The notes: generated from the sequence alone by a model not told the origin. 64,000 nt of DNA from Gammaproteobacteria bacterium (GCA_021323735.1 JAJPKM010000023.1:62001-126000), one strand, 5' to 3'. Numbered from the stretch's first letter, positions 8,150 to 17,666 are shown. Made by a program: numbers and translations.

Positions 8150-9817
8150 TCAATTTCCTAGGTTGCTCGTGCGCCGAATGAAGCCGGCGACATTGTCGTG
8201 CAGCAATTTGAGCGAGGAGTCCTTGGCGTAGACCATGTGACCTGAGTCGTAGAACTTGTACTCGATGTTCGCCTGCAAACTCGCCGGGATCGGCAGGTGG
8301 TGCATCTCGTACACACCCTGGTAGAACGGCGTGGCGAGATCGAAATAGCCCGCATTCAACTGAATCTTCAGGTTCGGATTGATCTTCATCGCGTTCGCGA
8401 GATCGGGCATGACATTCGAACCCTGCCGCGCGGAACCCGGCCGCTGATTCTGCCCCGGCTGACTGTGCTGAAAATTCCAGGTGCCGAAGGTTTGAATGCT
8501 GTGTTTGAAGCTCTTGCCCTCGCCATAGTGCAAGTCCTTGCGCACATACTCGTTGAATCCCGAGACATAGGCCGATCCAAGCGCCGTGGATTGCGGGTCA
8601 TAGTCCGCGCGCTGACTCAAGGGATCGATGTCGGGTCCGGAAAAGCGCGTGTCCAGGCGGCCCGTCGTCAGACCGGCGTCATCCTGCAAATTCTGGCGAA
8701 ATTCCCCGCCGTCGATGCGCAGGTCCGCCTTCAAGATGTACTCGACCGGCAGGCCGGTGTACTGGTGAAGCCTGTCGGCGATTGAACGTCGGTCGGCCGC
8801 GCTAAGATCCGAGCCGGCCGCAAGGGCTCGCGCATAGTCGCCCAGCGCGAATTTCTCGACCTCCGCCAGCAGCGGTTCGAGCTCCTTGCGTTCACCCGGC
8901 AGCTTCTTGTGGTACCAGGCGGTTGCGGCGTAGGTGGGCAGGACCGTCTGGTAAGGAAGATCGATGCCGGGATTGCCCGTGGGCCGATCCGGGCTCAGGT
9001 CGAAATTCAGTATCTGCGACAGCAGTATCACACCGTTGAAATCGATCGCGCGATCACTTTGCAGCTGATTGATGAGCACCGCGGAACGAGGCGTGCCGTA
9101 GCTCTCGCCGAACAAATACTTAGGCGAATTCCAGCGGCCGTATTTCGACAGGAACTGCGATATGAACTCGGCGAAGGCGTATGCATCTTGATCGACGCCG
9201 AAAAATGCCTTCTCCTTGTCCTTACCCGCAATGCGGCTGAAACCCGTGCCCGGCGCGTCGATGAAGACCAGATCCGTGGCATCCAGCAGGCTGGCGGCGT
9301 TGTTGGTCAGCGAGTAAGGCGCCGCCGGGGTATGCGCATCGGTCGCAGTGACGATACGGCGCGGACCGAAAGCTCCCATGTGCAGCCATACGGTGGCCGA
9401 ACCCGGGCCGCCGTTATAGACGAAGGTTACGGGCCGCGTGCCGCCGCCGTTCTTGAAGTAGGCGACGTAAAACATCGATGCCTCGGCGGTAGGATTCTTG
9501 CCTTCGCCCTCATCTCCCGCTCCCGGGTTCTTGTCGGTCTTCGGATCGCGGGGAACATCGTCCCAGTCCTTCGGATGCACGATGAGCGTGCCGGCGATGG
9601 CCTGGTAGGAAATGGCCTGGCCGCCGATGGTCACCGTGCCTGAGCTGCTGACCGAGTCGGCTTTGAACGGCTGGAACTTCCCGCCGTCCGCTTTCTCCGT
9701 TTCGCTGTCGGATTTTCTATCCGGCGGGTTCGGTGCACCGGGTGCGGCGAACAAGTATGCCGGTAAGGCCAATGCCGCAGCTACACCCAAGCAAGCACGC
9801 AATTTAAATCGACTCAT
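8150..9817 (-). CDS. Exported S10 family serine carboxypeptidase-like peptidase
   Basis: About 555 residues. A signal peptide (FKLRACLGVAAALALPAYLFA) is followed by a Ser/Asp/Lys-rich linker. Hallmarks of S10 are VTFVYNGGPGSATVWLHMG (oxyanion region), the nucleophile motif FGESYGT (Ser about 239), an Asp near FDLATPFY, and His in SGHMVY near the C-terminus. The family removes C-terminal residues from peptides. The ATG at 9817 is chosen because GGAG precedes it at good spacing; the reading frame extends to 9913 without a better start. Together with the convergent S9 enzyme it suggests periplasmic peptide scavenging. Confidence 0.92.
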   Translation of the reverse strand: MSRFKLRACLGVAAALALPAYLFAAPGAPNPPDRKSDSETEKADGGKFQPFKADSVSSSGTVTIGGQAISYQAIAGTLIVHPKDWDDVPRDPKTDKNPGAGDEGEGKNPTAEASMFYVAYFKNGGGTRPVTFVYNGGPGSATVWLHMGAFGPRRIVTATDAHTPAAPYSLTNNAASLLDATDLVFIDAPGTGFSRIAGKDKEKAFFGVDQDAYAFAEFISQFLSKYGRWNSPKYLFGESYGTPRSAVLINQLQSDRAIDFNGVILLSQILNFDLSPDRPTGNPGIDLPYQTVLPTYAATAWYHKKLPGERKELEPLLAEVEKFALGDYARALAAGSDLSAADRRSIADRLHQYTGLPVEYILKADLRIDGGEFRQNLQDDAGLTTGRLDTRFSGPDIDPLSQRADYDPQSTALGSAYVSGFNEYVRKDLHYGEGKSFKHSIQTFGTWNFQHSQPGQNQRPGSARQGSNVMPDLANAMKINPNLKIQLNAGYFDLATPFYQGVYEMHHLPIPASLQANIEYKFYDSGHMVYAKDSSLKLLHDNVAGFIRRTSNLGN

Positions 9818-9957
9818 ATTGTTCTCCACAGGGATTTTCTGGCTAGTATGTCCCGCGCCGAAGTTTAGCGGGACCGTCGGGCAGAAGTCTCGGGTTTCGC
9901 TGAACGGCGTCATGATGGGCCGTTTCCGTCGATAAAATGACTGCGAGGACGTTGAAC

Positions 9958-11349
9958 ATGAAGCGCAACAGTAGGAGTTTTCTCGAGTATTCTCCGTCGC
10001 CGCGCGCGAGACGGATTTGCCGATCGTCGAGGCGGAGCCGTTGGGTATGCTGCCTTCGATGGGCGTTTATTTTCCCGCTTGCCTGGCCCTTGGCTGCGGG
10101 CGCTGCGGCGGCCGCATCGAAGGATGGGCCATATTTTCCGACGGCCATAGGCCAGACCGAAACCGACGAATACACCCGTTATGAACTACTGGCCCCCGAG
10201 ACAGCCAGTTTCAAGATTTATTACGAAGTATCCGCGACCACCCCGGGGGCGAGGTTCTTTTACAATCCGATTCGCAAAGGCAGCGCCGCGAGCGAGGAAA
10301 GCGTCTACGACGCGATGCTCGGGACTCCGCTGCATTTCGAGATCGTGAGCGGAGCGCAGGCGCGCATGGATGCCTTGATGCCCGACGCCGATCCGGCGTC
10401 CAGCTACATCAAAGTCACGCTGGCCCGCCCCGTACCCGAGCACGGCCAGGGACGTGTGCTCATCGTCAAGACCTACAAGGACCCGAAGAGTTACTACCTG
10501 GATGGGAAAGCCATCGTTTTCAACCGCCCATTGGGCGTGAAGCGCAACAAAGTGGTGCTGCCAGCCGGCTATGAAGTCATCGGCCTGACGGTTCCCTCGC
10601 AGATTTTGACCGAGAAAGACGGACGCATTGCCATCAGCTTCCTGCACGCAGGATCCGGCGAAGCACCGCTGGTGCTGCGGGCGGCCAAGGGCGCCCAAGT
10701 TGGACAGGCGGCACTGCCGCGTTCATTGAGTTCGCAACGGAGCTGGGAATCGCCGTTCGCGGGAGAGACGGAACAAGAGCGGCTCTCCGAGCGCGCGCAT
10801 CAGGATCGGGACATCGTGTACTTCCTGCAGCAGCCTGATACGCATGCGTTCAGCCTGTACCACGACTACACCGAGTCACGGGCGGGGGTGAGCGGCTATG
10901 CAAATGTCGTTCGTGAAGGCAGCGTGGCCAGCCACCCGTCCGCCAGCATCTTGGACACGGGCGAACAGCTGAAAACGCTGGAGATGAGCGGCGCCGAACT
11001 TGCGGCCTCGAAGATCAACGTGGGCGAGACCGTGCCTGCGGCGGCCCGCGTCGTCGTGATTCCGTTTCCGCCGGTGCAGGCGGGCCAGACCTTGCGGCTG
11101 CGTATCGCGGAGACCTACACGGCGCCGGTGAGCTACAAATTGGACGGCGAGGATCTGGTATTCGATCGCAGCCTCGGCAGACCGCGCAATGCCGTGGTGC
11201 TGCCGTCCGGATGGTACTGCACCTTCAGTGCCGCGCCCGCAACCGTCACACAGTTGCCGGATGGCCGGGTACGGCTGGACTACTGGAACGATCGACCCGA
11301 GGCGGTGGATGTATTGCTGAAAGCCAGGCGGCGTACCGCCGCGGAATGA
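9958..11349 (+). CDS. Exported protein with two repeated beta-rich domains, unknown function
   Basis: About 463 residues, family not recognised. The N-terminus is very basic (many Arg in the first 40 residues), then hydrophobic (WAFIFPLAWPLAAGAAAAA), consistent with a long signal peptide. The mature part looks duplicated. KTYKDPKSYYLDGKAIVFNR followed by PLGVKRNKVVLPAGYEV in the first half matches ETYTAPVSYKLDGEDLVFDR followed by SLGRPRNAVVLPSGWYC near the C-terminus. The ATG at 9958 has GAGG 8 bases upstream; an ATG at 9937 is also in frame. It is divergent from the S10 peptidase gene. Periplasmic location is inferred. Confidence 0.75.
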   Translation: MKRNSRSFLEYSPSPRARRICRSSRRSRWVCCLRWAFIFPLAWPLAAGAAAAASKDGPYFPTAIGQTETDEYTRYELLAPETASFKIYYEVSATTPGARFFYNPIRKGSAASEESVYDAMLGTPLHFEIVSGAQARMDALMPDADPASSYIKVTLARPVPEHGQGRVLIVKTYKDPKSYYLDGKAIVFNRPLGVKRNKVVLPAGYEVIGLTVPSQILTEKDGRIAISFLHAGSGEAPLVLRAAKGAQVGQAALPRSLSSQRSWESPFAGETEQERLSERAHQDRDIVYFLQQPDTHAFSLYHDYTESRAGVSGYANVVREGSVASHPSASILDTGEQLKTLEMSGAELAASKINVGETVPAAARVVVIPFPPVQAGQTLRLRIAETYTAPVSYKLDGEDLVFDRSLGRPRNAVVLPSGWYCTFSAAPATVTQLPDGRVRLDYWNDRPEAVDVLLKARRRTAAE

Positions 11350-11361
11350 AACCGATTCAAT

Positions 11362-11805
11362 CTAGGATTGCGGCTGGCTCTGAGCTTGGCTGGCTGTCGG
11401 CGACTGCGGATCTTTAGGCGCAGTTGCCGGTTCCACCGGGATCACCGGCAAGTGATAGGCGTCCACTTTGGGCGTTTTGGCTTCCTGTTCCTGCCGCTGC
11501 TTCTCCTGCTGCGCCCGTAGCTGCTCGCGGCTCTTCTCGAAGTCCTCGGCGCGCTTCGCCTCCGTGGCGGGGTCGACTCGCGCCGCAAGACGCTCGATCG
11601 CAACGCGCGCATTCACGCACTCCGAATCCGAGCGCGCCTTCGCCGGATCACGGTTGCACTTCATGAGCACCCCATCCAGCAAAACGCGATCTTCCATCAG
11701 ATCCGATACCGTCAGCGGCGGAATGCGCCGCGGGCTGCAACCCGCTAGGGCAGCCAAACCGGCAAGACAGCCGCAGACGATGGTCAATTTCAGTGAATAT
11801 GGCAT
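11362..11805 (-). CDS. EexN-like small lipoprotein
   Basis: About 147 residues. The N-terminus SLKLTIVCGCLAGLAALAGC carries a lipobox ending in AGC, so a lipidated Cys is expected. The following segment LTVSDLMEDRVLLDGVLMKC with NRDPAKARSDSECVNA resembles the EexN entry-exclusion lipoprotein family (two conserved Cys in the mature part). A charged coiled region (EDFEKSREQLRAQQEKQRQE) and a Pro/Gln-rich tail follow. No conjugation genes are nearby, so a real exclusion role is unlikely here. The start at 11805 puts the signal peptide at residue 1. Confidence 0.65.
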   Translation of the reverse strand: MPYSLKLTIVCGCLAGLAALAGCSPRRIPPLTVSDLMEDRVLLDGVLMKCNRDPAKARSDSECVNARVAIERLAARVDPATEAKRAEDFEKSREQLRAQQEKQRQEQEAKTPKVDAYHLPVIPVEPATAPKDPQSPTASQAQSQPQS

Positions 11806-12020
11806 ATAGCTTCTCAGGCCATGGTACCCAAATCGGGGCATTAAACGACCCTGTCCCTGTGACGCGTCTCACGGCTTGACAATGTTTATGAGCCTGTCGC
11901 ACGGCGCATCCGCTTCCTTTGCCAACGCGCCCCGGAAAGCCTTAAGAGGGCTCCTGTCCCGCGCGGCGCGTGGCGCGCACCGCGTTTGACCCCGCCGAAG
12001 CGCATGTGTACCGTTCCGGC

Positions 12021-12281
12021 ATGCCCGCCCCAAAAACCCCAAAACCAGAAACGCCCGACTTTGAGACGGCCCTGCGCGATCTGGAAGAGCTGGTCGAGCG
12101 CCTGGAACACGGCGATTTGCCCTTGGAGGAATCCCTGGCGGCGTTCGAGCGTGGCGTCCTGCTGACGCGTGCCTGTCAAAGCGCATTGAAGGATGCAGAG
12201 CAAAAGGTCGCGATCTTGCTGAAGAAGGCAGGTGAACCCGCCGTTGAAGACTTCATGCCCGACGAACCCAGCAACGGCTGA
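12021..12281 (+). CDS. xseB: Exodeoxyribonuclease VII small subunit
   Basis: An 86-residue protein matching Xse[21 protein letters not shown], then [19 protein letters not shown] and [11 protein letters not shown]. XseB is the helical small subunit that assembles on XseA to form exonuclease VII, which degrades single-stranded DNA. The ATG at 12021 starts the conserved protein; the frame is open upstream. It is followed after a few bases by ispA, the common xseB-ispA arrangement. dxs does not follow. Confidence 0.95.
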   Translation: MPAPKTPKPETPDFETALRDLEELVERLEHGDLPLEESLAAFERGVLLTRACQSALKDAEQKVAILLKKAGEPAVEDFMPDEPSNG

Positions 12282-12303
12282 ACACCCAGTGAATCCGGAC
12301 GCG

Positions 12304-13188
12304 ATGGCGGCGCGTATGCGCGGATATCAGTCACGCGTGCACGCCGTCCTCGATGCCGCATTACCGGCTGCGGATTTGGTACCGCAGCGCCTGCACGCGG
12401 CGCAGCGCTATGCCGTTCTCGGCGGCGGGAAGCGGCTGCGTCCCCTGCTGGTCTACTGCACGGGTGAAGCGCTGAACATCCCCGTGGCCTGGCTGGACGC
12501 GCCCGCCGCCGCCGTGGAACTCATTCATTCCTATTCGCTGGTTCACGATGATCTGCCTGCGATGGACGATGATGATCTGCGTCGCGGGCAACCGACGACT
12601 CACCGCGCCTTCGACGAAGCAACCGCCATCCTGGCCGGCGATGCGCTGCAAGTCCTGGCTTTCGCATTGCTGTCGCGCGACCGAACCCCCGGCGTGAGCG
12701 CCGAGGCGCGGCTGAAAATGATTCAAATCCTCGCCGATGCCAGCGGCACCGCCGGCATGGCCGGCGGCCAGGCGATCGATTTGGCGGCCGTCGGCCGAGC
12801 CTTGACGCTCGAGGAATTGGAGGCCATGCACCGCCTCAAGACCGGCGCCCTGATCCGCGCCAGCGTACTCATGGGCGCGGCCTGTTTGCCTGGCTTGAGC
12901 ACGGCGGCGTGGGACGCGCTCGACGGCTATTCGCAGGACATCGGTCTTGCCTTTCAGATCCAAGACGACATTCTCGACGTGGAAGGCAAGACCGAGGAAA
13001 TCGGCAAGACCAGCGGCGCGGACGCCGCCCGGGCCAAGCCCACCTACCCCAGCGTACTGGGCCTCGAAGCCGCCAAAATCCGCGCCCGGGACTTGAAGCA
13101 GCGGGCCTGCGAACGGCTGGCGCCGCTCGGTGAGGCCTCTCAGGTCCTGGCCTGGCTGGCCTCTTATGTGATCCAACGGCGGGTTTGA
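12304..13188 (+). CDS. ispA: Farnesyl/geranyl diphosphate synthase
   Basis: About 294 residues, a polyprenyl synthetase that condenses isopentenyl and allylic diphosphates. Both aspartate-rich motifs are present: DDLPAMDDDDLRRG (first, with the two-residue insertion typical of bacterial short-chain enzymes) and QIQDDILDVEG (second). Also GGGKRLRP and GMAGGQAIDL. The start is ATG 12304; a GTG at 12289 is in frame and closer to xseB. Cotranscription with xseB is likely. The product feeds quinone, undecaprenyl and other isoprenoid synthesis. Confidence 0.94.
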   Translation: MAARMRGYQSRVHAVLDAALPAADLVPQRLHAAQRYAVLGGGKRLRPLLVYCTGEALNIPVAWLDAPAAAVELIHSYSLVHDDLPAMDDDDLRRGQPTTHRAFDEATAILAGDALQVLAFALLSRDRTPGVSAEARLKMIQILADASGTAGMAGGQAIDLAAVGRALTLEELEAMHRLKTGALIRASVLMGAACLPGLSTAAWDALDGYSQDIGLAFQIQDDILDVEGKTEEIGKTSGADAARAKPTYPSVLGLEAAKIRARDLKQRACERLAPLGEASQVLAWLASYVIQRRV

Positions 13189-13369
13189 GACCCCAACCCG
13201 CGGCTATGGTCGTCGAACAGGGAGGGTAAGCCCGCTTGCAGGCTACCGCCTGTCGGTCGCCCCTCGCCCGGACGGCGGCCAGCCAAAGCCGATTGAATGG
13301 TCTAATATTCTTGAGTTACGCGGTTTCGACTCCATGTGGGGGTCTGATCGCCTGGAGTAGGAAACGAAT

Positions 13370-14194
13370 ATGAGCGTCGCCGTGCCCGTCAAGAAACCCA
13401 AAGCCACCGCCGTGGAAGATGTCCAAGGACACGCCGATACACGCCGTATCCCCATCAACAAGGTTGGGATCAAGGACATCTTTCACCCCGTCAAGGTCAA
13501 GGACCGCTCGCGCGGCGAGCAGCACACGGTGGCCAATTTCAACATGTACGTGAATCTGCCGCACAATTTCAAGGGCACGCACATGTCGCGCTTCGTGGAG
13601 ATCCTGCATCGCCCGGGACTGGAAATTTCCGTCGAGTCCTTCGGCAAGATGCTGGCGGAAATGACCGGCCACCTGGCCGCGGACTCCGGCCACATCGAGA
13701 TGACTTTCCCCTACTTCGTCATGAAGAAGGCACCGGTATCGGGAGTCGAGAGCCTGATGAACTATCAGGCGACGATTTTCGGCGAACATCGCCATGGCAA
13801 GACGGAAGTTTGGCTCAAGGTGGTCGTGCCGACGACCAGCTTATGCCCTTGCTCGAAGGAAATTTCCGACTACGGCGCGCACAATCAGCGCTCCCACATC
13901 ACCTTGACGGCGCGGCTGATCGAGCACATGTGGCTGGAAGAATTGATCGAAATCGCCGAACGCGAAGCGTCATGCGAGGTTTACGGAGTTCTGAAGCGCC
14001 CCGATGAGAAATTCGTCACCGAGCGCGCCTACGACAATCCGAAATTCGTCGAGGACACGGTGCGCGACGTCGCGGTCGCGCTCAACAACGACAAGCGTAT
14101 TCGTGCTTATGTGGTCGAGGCGGAAAATTTCGAGTCGATTCACAATCACTCGGCATACGCGATGATCGAGCACGACAAGGAAACGGCTTCCTAG
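13370..14194 (+). CDS. folE2: GTP cyclohydrolase IB (FolE2)
   Basis: A 274-residue GTP cyclohydrolase of the metal-flexible IB type. It converts GTP to 7,8-dihydroneopterin triphosphate, the first step of folate/pterin synthesis. Family motifs include [20 protein letters not shown] and the Cys-containing [20 protein letters not shown]. Start ATG 13370 has AGGA upstream. FolE2 is often used under zinc limitation; no clear Zur operator was seen in the 180-base upstream region. No folE (type IA) lies in the window. Confidence 0.94.
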   Translation: MSVAVPVKKPKATAVEDVQGHADTRRIPINKVGIKDIFHPVKVKDRSRGEQHTVANFNMYVNLPHNFKGTHMSRFVEILHRPGLEISVESFGKMLAEMTGHLAADSGHIEMTFPYFVMKKAPVSGVESLMNYQATIFGEHRHGKTEVWLKVVVPTTSLCPCSKEISDYGAHNQRSHITLTARLIEHMWLEELIEIAEREASCEVYGVLKRPDEKFVTERAYDNPKFVEDTVRDVAVALNNDKRIRAYVVEAENFESIHNHSAYAMIEHDKETAS

Positions 14195-14270
14195 GACAGA
14201 TGCTTCTCGGCACAGCTGTTTACGATAGCCTTTCAGAGCACGCCTCCTAAAGCGTGCCTGGCCGGGATCC

Positions 14271-15563
14271 TCAGGAAACTCCGCGCTCCGCGCTTTGCAG
14301 ACGCCCGATCATGCTGCGCAGGAACACCTGGTTGAATCGCAGCTGGCACTCCGCGGAAACCTGCTCCAGCAGAGTCGAACTGACTTTCATCACGGTGACC
14401 GCACCGGACGCGCAGATGGTGGCGGTGCGCTTGGCGCCTCGGACGTAGCTGGTCTCGCCGAAGCAATCTCCGCTGTCCAAATAACCCAGCGCCTTGCCGT
14501 TGCGCTGCACTCCCACCCGGCCTTGAACGATGATATAGAACCGGTCGTCCATCTCGCCTTCCTTGACGATTTCCTCGGCGTCCGCATAGTCCTGCCAACT
14601 GCTGGCGCGCAGCACTTCCCAGATCTCGCCGTGCGAGAATTCATGGAAGAACTTCAATTTCCGCAGCAAGCTGAATTGTTCCTGCTGATCGATCCGATTG
14701 TATTGCGCGCGCAATTTCTGATGCACGCGCGTCAGCTCCGCGGCAAAATCCAGGCCGGTCTTGTAGCGCTTTTCAGGATCCTTCTGCAGCGCCATCGCCG
14801 TCACGTTCTCGAGCTCTTCGGGGATCTCGGGACGCAGAGTATGAATCGGCGGCGGCGTGGCGAACACGATCTGGTGCAGAAGCTTCTGCAAGTTGCCGGC
14901 TCTGAAGGGCCGGGTCCCGGTCAACAGCTCGTACATCACGGCGCCCAGCGAGTACAGATCCGAGCGATTGGTCAATTCTATCGACTGAACCTGTTCGGGG
15001 GACATGTACGAGGGGCTGCCCGCAATGCCCTCGATGCGTGAAATCTCCGAGTCGGCCACCAACGCAATGCCGAAATCGATGATCCGCACATCGCTGTCGA
15101 GGGTGAGCATGATGTTGCTCGGCTTGATGTCGCGGTGAATCACGCCGCGGCTGTGTGCGTAGTGCAATGCGCGCGCGGCTTTGTAGACCAGTTCGACCAC
15201 ATCGTCGATGCGCAGCAAGTTGTCGGGACGGCAATAGGCAGCCAGTGTACGTGCGCCGTGCACATGCTCGGTCACGATGTAGCAGTGGCCATTCTCCTCG
15301 CCGGCGTCGTAGATCGGCAGGATGTTCGGATGCTGCAGCATGCCGACCATATGCGCCTCGGAGAGAAACATCTTGCGCGCGATGCGTTTGCGATTCTCAT
15401 CGCCGCTGGAATCCACATTGTAGACTTTGATCGCCACGTCGCGGCCGTAGTACGGATCGTGCGACAGATAGACTACACCCGTGCTGCCGCGCCCCACCTC
15501 GTTGATGATGACGTACTTGCCGATCTTCTCGGGCAAGGAGCCGCGGCCGGACTGAGCTTTCAC
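14271..15563 (-). CDS. Ser/Thr protein kinase with C-terminal cyclic-nucleotide-binding domain
   Basis: About 430 residues. Kinase domain: IGKYVIINEVGRGSTGVVYL, VAIKVYN, HRDIKPSNIMLTLDS, DFGIAL and SPSYMSPEQV, with GLDFAAELTRVHQKL at its C-terminal side. A cNMP-binding (CAP_ED) domain follows: FSHGEIWEVL, DRFYIIVQGRVGVQRNGKAL, YLDSGDCFGETSYV and RTATICASGAVTVMKV. No TM segment is seen, so it is probably cytosolic. The start is uncertain: GTG 15563 begins the conserved protein, while the frame stays open into thiL. It sits at the distal end of the glyA-to-thiL block, where pgpA often lies in relatives. cAMP or c-di-GMP control of the kinase is inference. Confidence 0.85.
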   Translation of the reverse strand: MKAQSGRGSLPEKIGKYVIINEVGRGSTGVVYLSHDPYYGRDVAIKVYNVDSSGDENRKRIARKMFLSEAHMVGMLQHPNILPIYDAGEENGHCYIVTEHVHGARTLAAYCRPDNLLRIDDVVELVYKAARALHYAHSRGVIHRDIKPSNIMLTLDSDVRIIDFGIALVADSEISRIEGIAGSPSYMSPEQVQSIELTNRSDLYSLGAVMYELLTGTRPFRAGNLQKLLHQIVFATPPPIHTLRPEIPEELENVTAMALQKDPEKRYKTGLDFAAELTRVHQKLRAQYNRIDQQEQFSLLRKLKFFHEFSHGEIWEVLRASSWQDYADAEEIVKEGEMDDRFYIIVQGRVGVQRNGKALGYLDSGDCFGETSYVRGAKRTATICASGAVTVMKVSSTLLEQVSAECQLRFNQVFLRSMIGRLQSAERGVS

Positions 15564-15678
15564 GAGGGCAGGAGAGCGGGTATTGGTCAAGGGTAACCGT
15601 GCACTGCAGGCGTCATTCGACTTTGATGACGCGAGGATACTGATGTGGCCCAACCCAAACTGTGATTTGGGTCGAGGC

Positions 15679-16659
15679 TTAGGCGAAGTGGTCGAAACCC
15701 CGAACGCGCGGCACGAATTCCCGACCACTTTGCGACCACGTCACACCCGATCCGCTACGCAGTTCACCGATCCGCGTCAGCGTTAAGTTCAATCGAGCGG
15801 CCGCCGCCCGCTGCAATTCATCGAATCGCAGGGCGGGCACGGCCAAGAGCAATTCATAGTCATCGCCCCCGGAAAGCGCCCATTCCAGGGCCTGGCTTGG
15901 GGTGGCCACCGACGTCAAGGCAGCGGATAAAGGCAATCGTTCGACCTCGACATGTGCGGCAAGACCGCTCGCCCGGGCCAATTTCGGCAGATCTGCGACC
16001 AGGCCATCGGATAAGTCCATCGCAGCGGTCGCGATGCCGCGCGCGCACAGGCCCAAGCCTACCCTGGGCTCCGCATAGTCAAAACGCCGGATCAGCTCGC
16101 TCACCTCGCGGCTATCGGCGCGCGGCGGCGAAGCCTTGAGGCAAGCAAGACCCGCGGCGGCATCACCCAGTGTGCCGCTCACCGCCAGATAGTCCCCCGC
16201 CCCGGCACCACTACGCCGCAAGGCGGTGCCGTGCGGAACGTGGCCTAAAATCTGCACGCTGACGCTCAAGGGGCCGCGCGTGGTGTCGCCGCCAACCAGT
16301 TCGACGCCGTGCGCGTCTGCAAGCGCCCAAAAACCCGCGGCAAACTTTTCCAACCAGGCGCAATTCGAGTCGGGCATGGTCAATGCGAGAGTTGCCCATG
16401 CGGGAATCGCACCCATGGCGGCGATATCGCTCAAGTTCACGGCCAGCGCGCGATGGCCTATCGAATGGGGGCTGCTATCCTCGGGAAAGTGCCGGCCCGC
16501 CACCACCGTATCCACGGCAGTCACCAAGTCGGCGTCCTTGGGAACATCGAGAAGCGCGGCGTCATCGCCTATGCCTAAGATCACACCCGGGCCCCGCGTC
16601 CGTCGATCCCGGACGAAGAAGCGGTCGATCAATTCGAACTCGCCGAGATCGGAGGACAC
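15679..16659 (-). CDS. thiL: Thiamine-monophosphate kinase
   Basis: A 326-residue AIRS/PurM-like kinase that phosphorylates thiamine monophosphate to thiamine diphosphate. The N-terminus GEFELIDRFF is typical. Metal/ATP motifs are GIGDDAALL, AVDTVVAGRHF and ALAVNLSDIAAMGA, then VGGDTTRGPLSVSVQ, MDLSDGLVADL and SGGDDYELL. It lies 9 bases after nusB in the same transcription unit. No TPP riboswitch was seen. Confidence 0.95.
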   Translation of the reverse strand: MSSDLGEFELIDRFFVRDRRTRGPGVILGIGDDAALLDVPKDADLVTAVDTVVAGRHFPEDSSPHSIGHRALAVNLSDIAAMGAIPAWATLALTMPDSNCAWLEKFAAGFWALADAHGVELVGGDTTRGPLSVSVQILGHVPHGTALRRSGAGAGDYLAVSGTLGDAAAGLACLKASPPRADSREVSELIRRFDYAEPRVGLGLCARGIATAAMDLSDGLVADLPKLARASGLAAHVEVERLPLSAALTSVATPSQALEWALSGGDDYELLLAVPALRFDELQRAAAARLNLTLTRIGELRSGSGVTWSQSGREFVPRVRGFDHFA

Positions 16660-16668
16660 CCGTGCTCC

Positions 16669-17118
16669 TTACCCCGGCGCGCGGCCGTACTCGTGCGGCC
16701 GGGTTTCCTGAGCGGCGCGGTCCAGCACGGCATTGACGAACTTGTGCCCGTCGGTGGCACCAAATTGCTTGGCAAGCTGCACGGCTTCCGCGAGCGCCAC
16801 GCGGTACGGCAATTCAGGACACGACTGCAATTCGTGAAGCCCCAACCAGAGGACGGCATGCTCGATCGGATCGAGTTCCTGAGGTGGAATCTCGCACAGG
16901 CCGGTCAACCGAGAATCGAGAGCCTCGCGCTGCGGCGCCACCCCTTCGATCAAGCGTCGAAAGTAGTCCCGATCGACTCGCTCGGCTTCGGGATCCGCGG
17001 CGAATTGCAGCTGCACGTCCTGCCAGGGCAGCGGATTGATCTGAATCTGGTATAGCGCCTGCAGCGCGAGTCGACGGGCAAGACTTCGAGCTCGATGGCT
17101 GGAGTCCCCTGAATTCAC
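16669..17118 (-). CDS. nusB: Transcription antitermination factor NusB
   Basis: A 149-residue helical protein that binds boxA RNA with NusE (S10) during rRNA antitermination. Recognisable motifs are RSLARRLALQALYQ, DRDYFRRLIEGV, LDPIEHAVLWLGLHEL and PYRVALAEAVQLAKQFGATD with KFVNAVLDR. It starts with GTG at 17118, directly after the TGA of ribH, so reinitiation coupling is likely. The ribH-nusB-thiL order is common in Proteobacteria. Confidence 0.95.
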   Translation of the reverse strand: MNSGDSSHRARSLARRLALQALYQIQINPLPWQDVQLQFAADPEAERVDRDYFRRLIEGVAPQREALDSRLTGLCEIPPQELDPIEHAVLWLGLHELQSCPELPYRVALAEAVQLAKQFGATDGHKFVNAVLDRAAQETRPHEYGRAPG

Positions 17119-17601
17119 TCAATTATCCAGGCGGCGCAGCAGATTTGCCATTTCGATCGCCACCAGCGCCGCGTCCGCGCCCTTGTTGCCGGCCTTGCCC
17201 CCGGCCCGATCCACCGCCTGCTCCGCGGTATCGGTGGTGAGTACGCCAAAGGCAATCGGTACTCCTGACTCGAGCGCAATGCGCGCCAAACCTGAAGCGC
17301 ATTCGCCGGCGACGTAGTCGAAGTGCGGCGTTTGGCCGCGGATCACGGCACCGAGCGCAACGAGCGCCTCGTAGCGATGGGACATCGCCAGCTTGCGCGC
17401 CACGATGGGGATGTCGAAAGCTCCCGGTACACGCACGATCTCGATCTGCTTTTCGCCGACCCCGTGGCGCTTCAAGGCATCCAGTGCACCGCGCACCAGC
17501 GGCTCAACCACGAAATCATTGAACCGGGCGGCGATGAGCGCAAAGCGCAAATCACGGGCCAGCAGTTCTCCCTCGACTATTTTCAGCTGATCATTGGGCA
17601 C
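17119..17601 (-). CDS. ribH: 6,7-dimethyl-8-ribityllumazine synthase
   Basis: A 160-residue lumazine synthase. It condenses 5-amino-6-ribitylamino-uracil with dihydroxybutanone phosphate, the penultimate riboflavin step. Motifs: [53 protein letters not shown], and [20 protein letters not shown]. The catalytic His lies in the HFDYV segment. Members form icosahedral or pentameric shells. It is separated from ribBX by a gap filled with 13-bp tandem repeats. Confidence 0.95.
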   Translation of the reverse strand: MPNDQLKIVEGELLARDLRFALIAARFNDFVVEPLVRGALDALKRHGVGEKQIEIVRVPGAFDIPIVARKLAMSHRYEALVALGAVIRGQTPHFDYVAGECASGLARIALESGVPIAFGVLTTDTAEQAVDRAGGKAGNKGADAALVAIEMANLLRRLDN

Positions 17602-17614
17602 AAATCATCCCTCG

Positions 17615-17666
17615 CATTGGCATATGGCATTGGCATACGGCGTCGGCAGACACAATTGGCACACGG
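17615..17666. repeat. Four-copy 13-bp tandem repeat between ribBX and ribH
   Basis: Consecutive 13-mers start at 17615 (CATTGGCATATGG), 17628 (CATTGGCATACGG), 17641 (degenerate, CGTCGGCAGACAC) and 17654 (AATTGGCACACGG). They fill most of the 81-base spacer upstream of ribH on the minus strand. They may be a slipped-strand repeat or carry binding half-sites; nothing identifies a regulator. Confidence 0.75.

Noticed and set aside
13189-13369. Zur operator before folE2
   Set aside because: No AT-rich palindrome of the expected type was seen; only weak promoter-like words.
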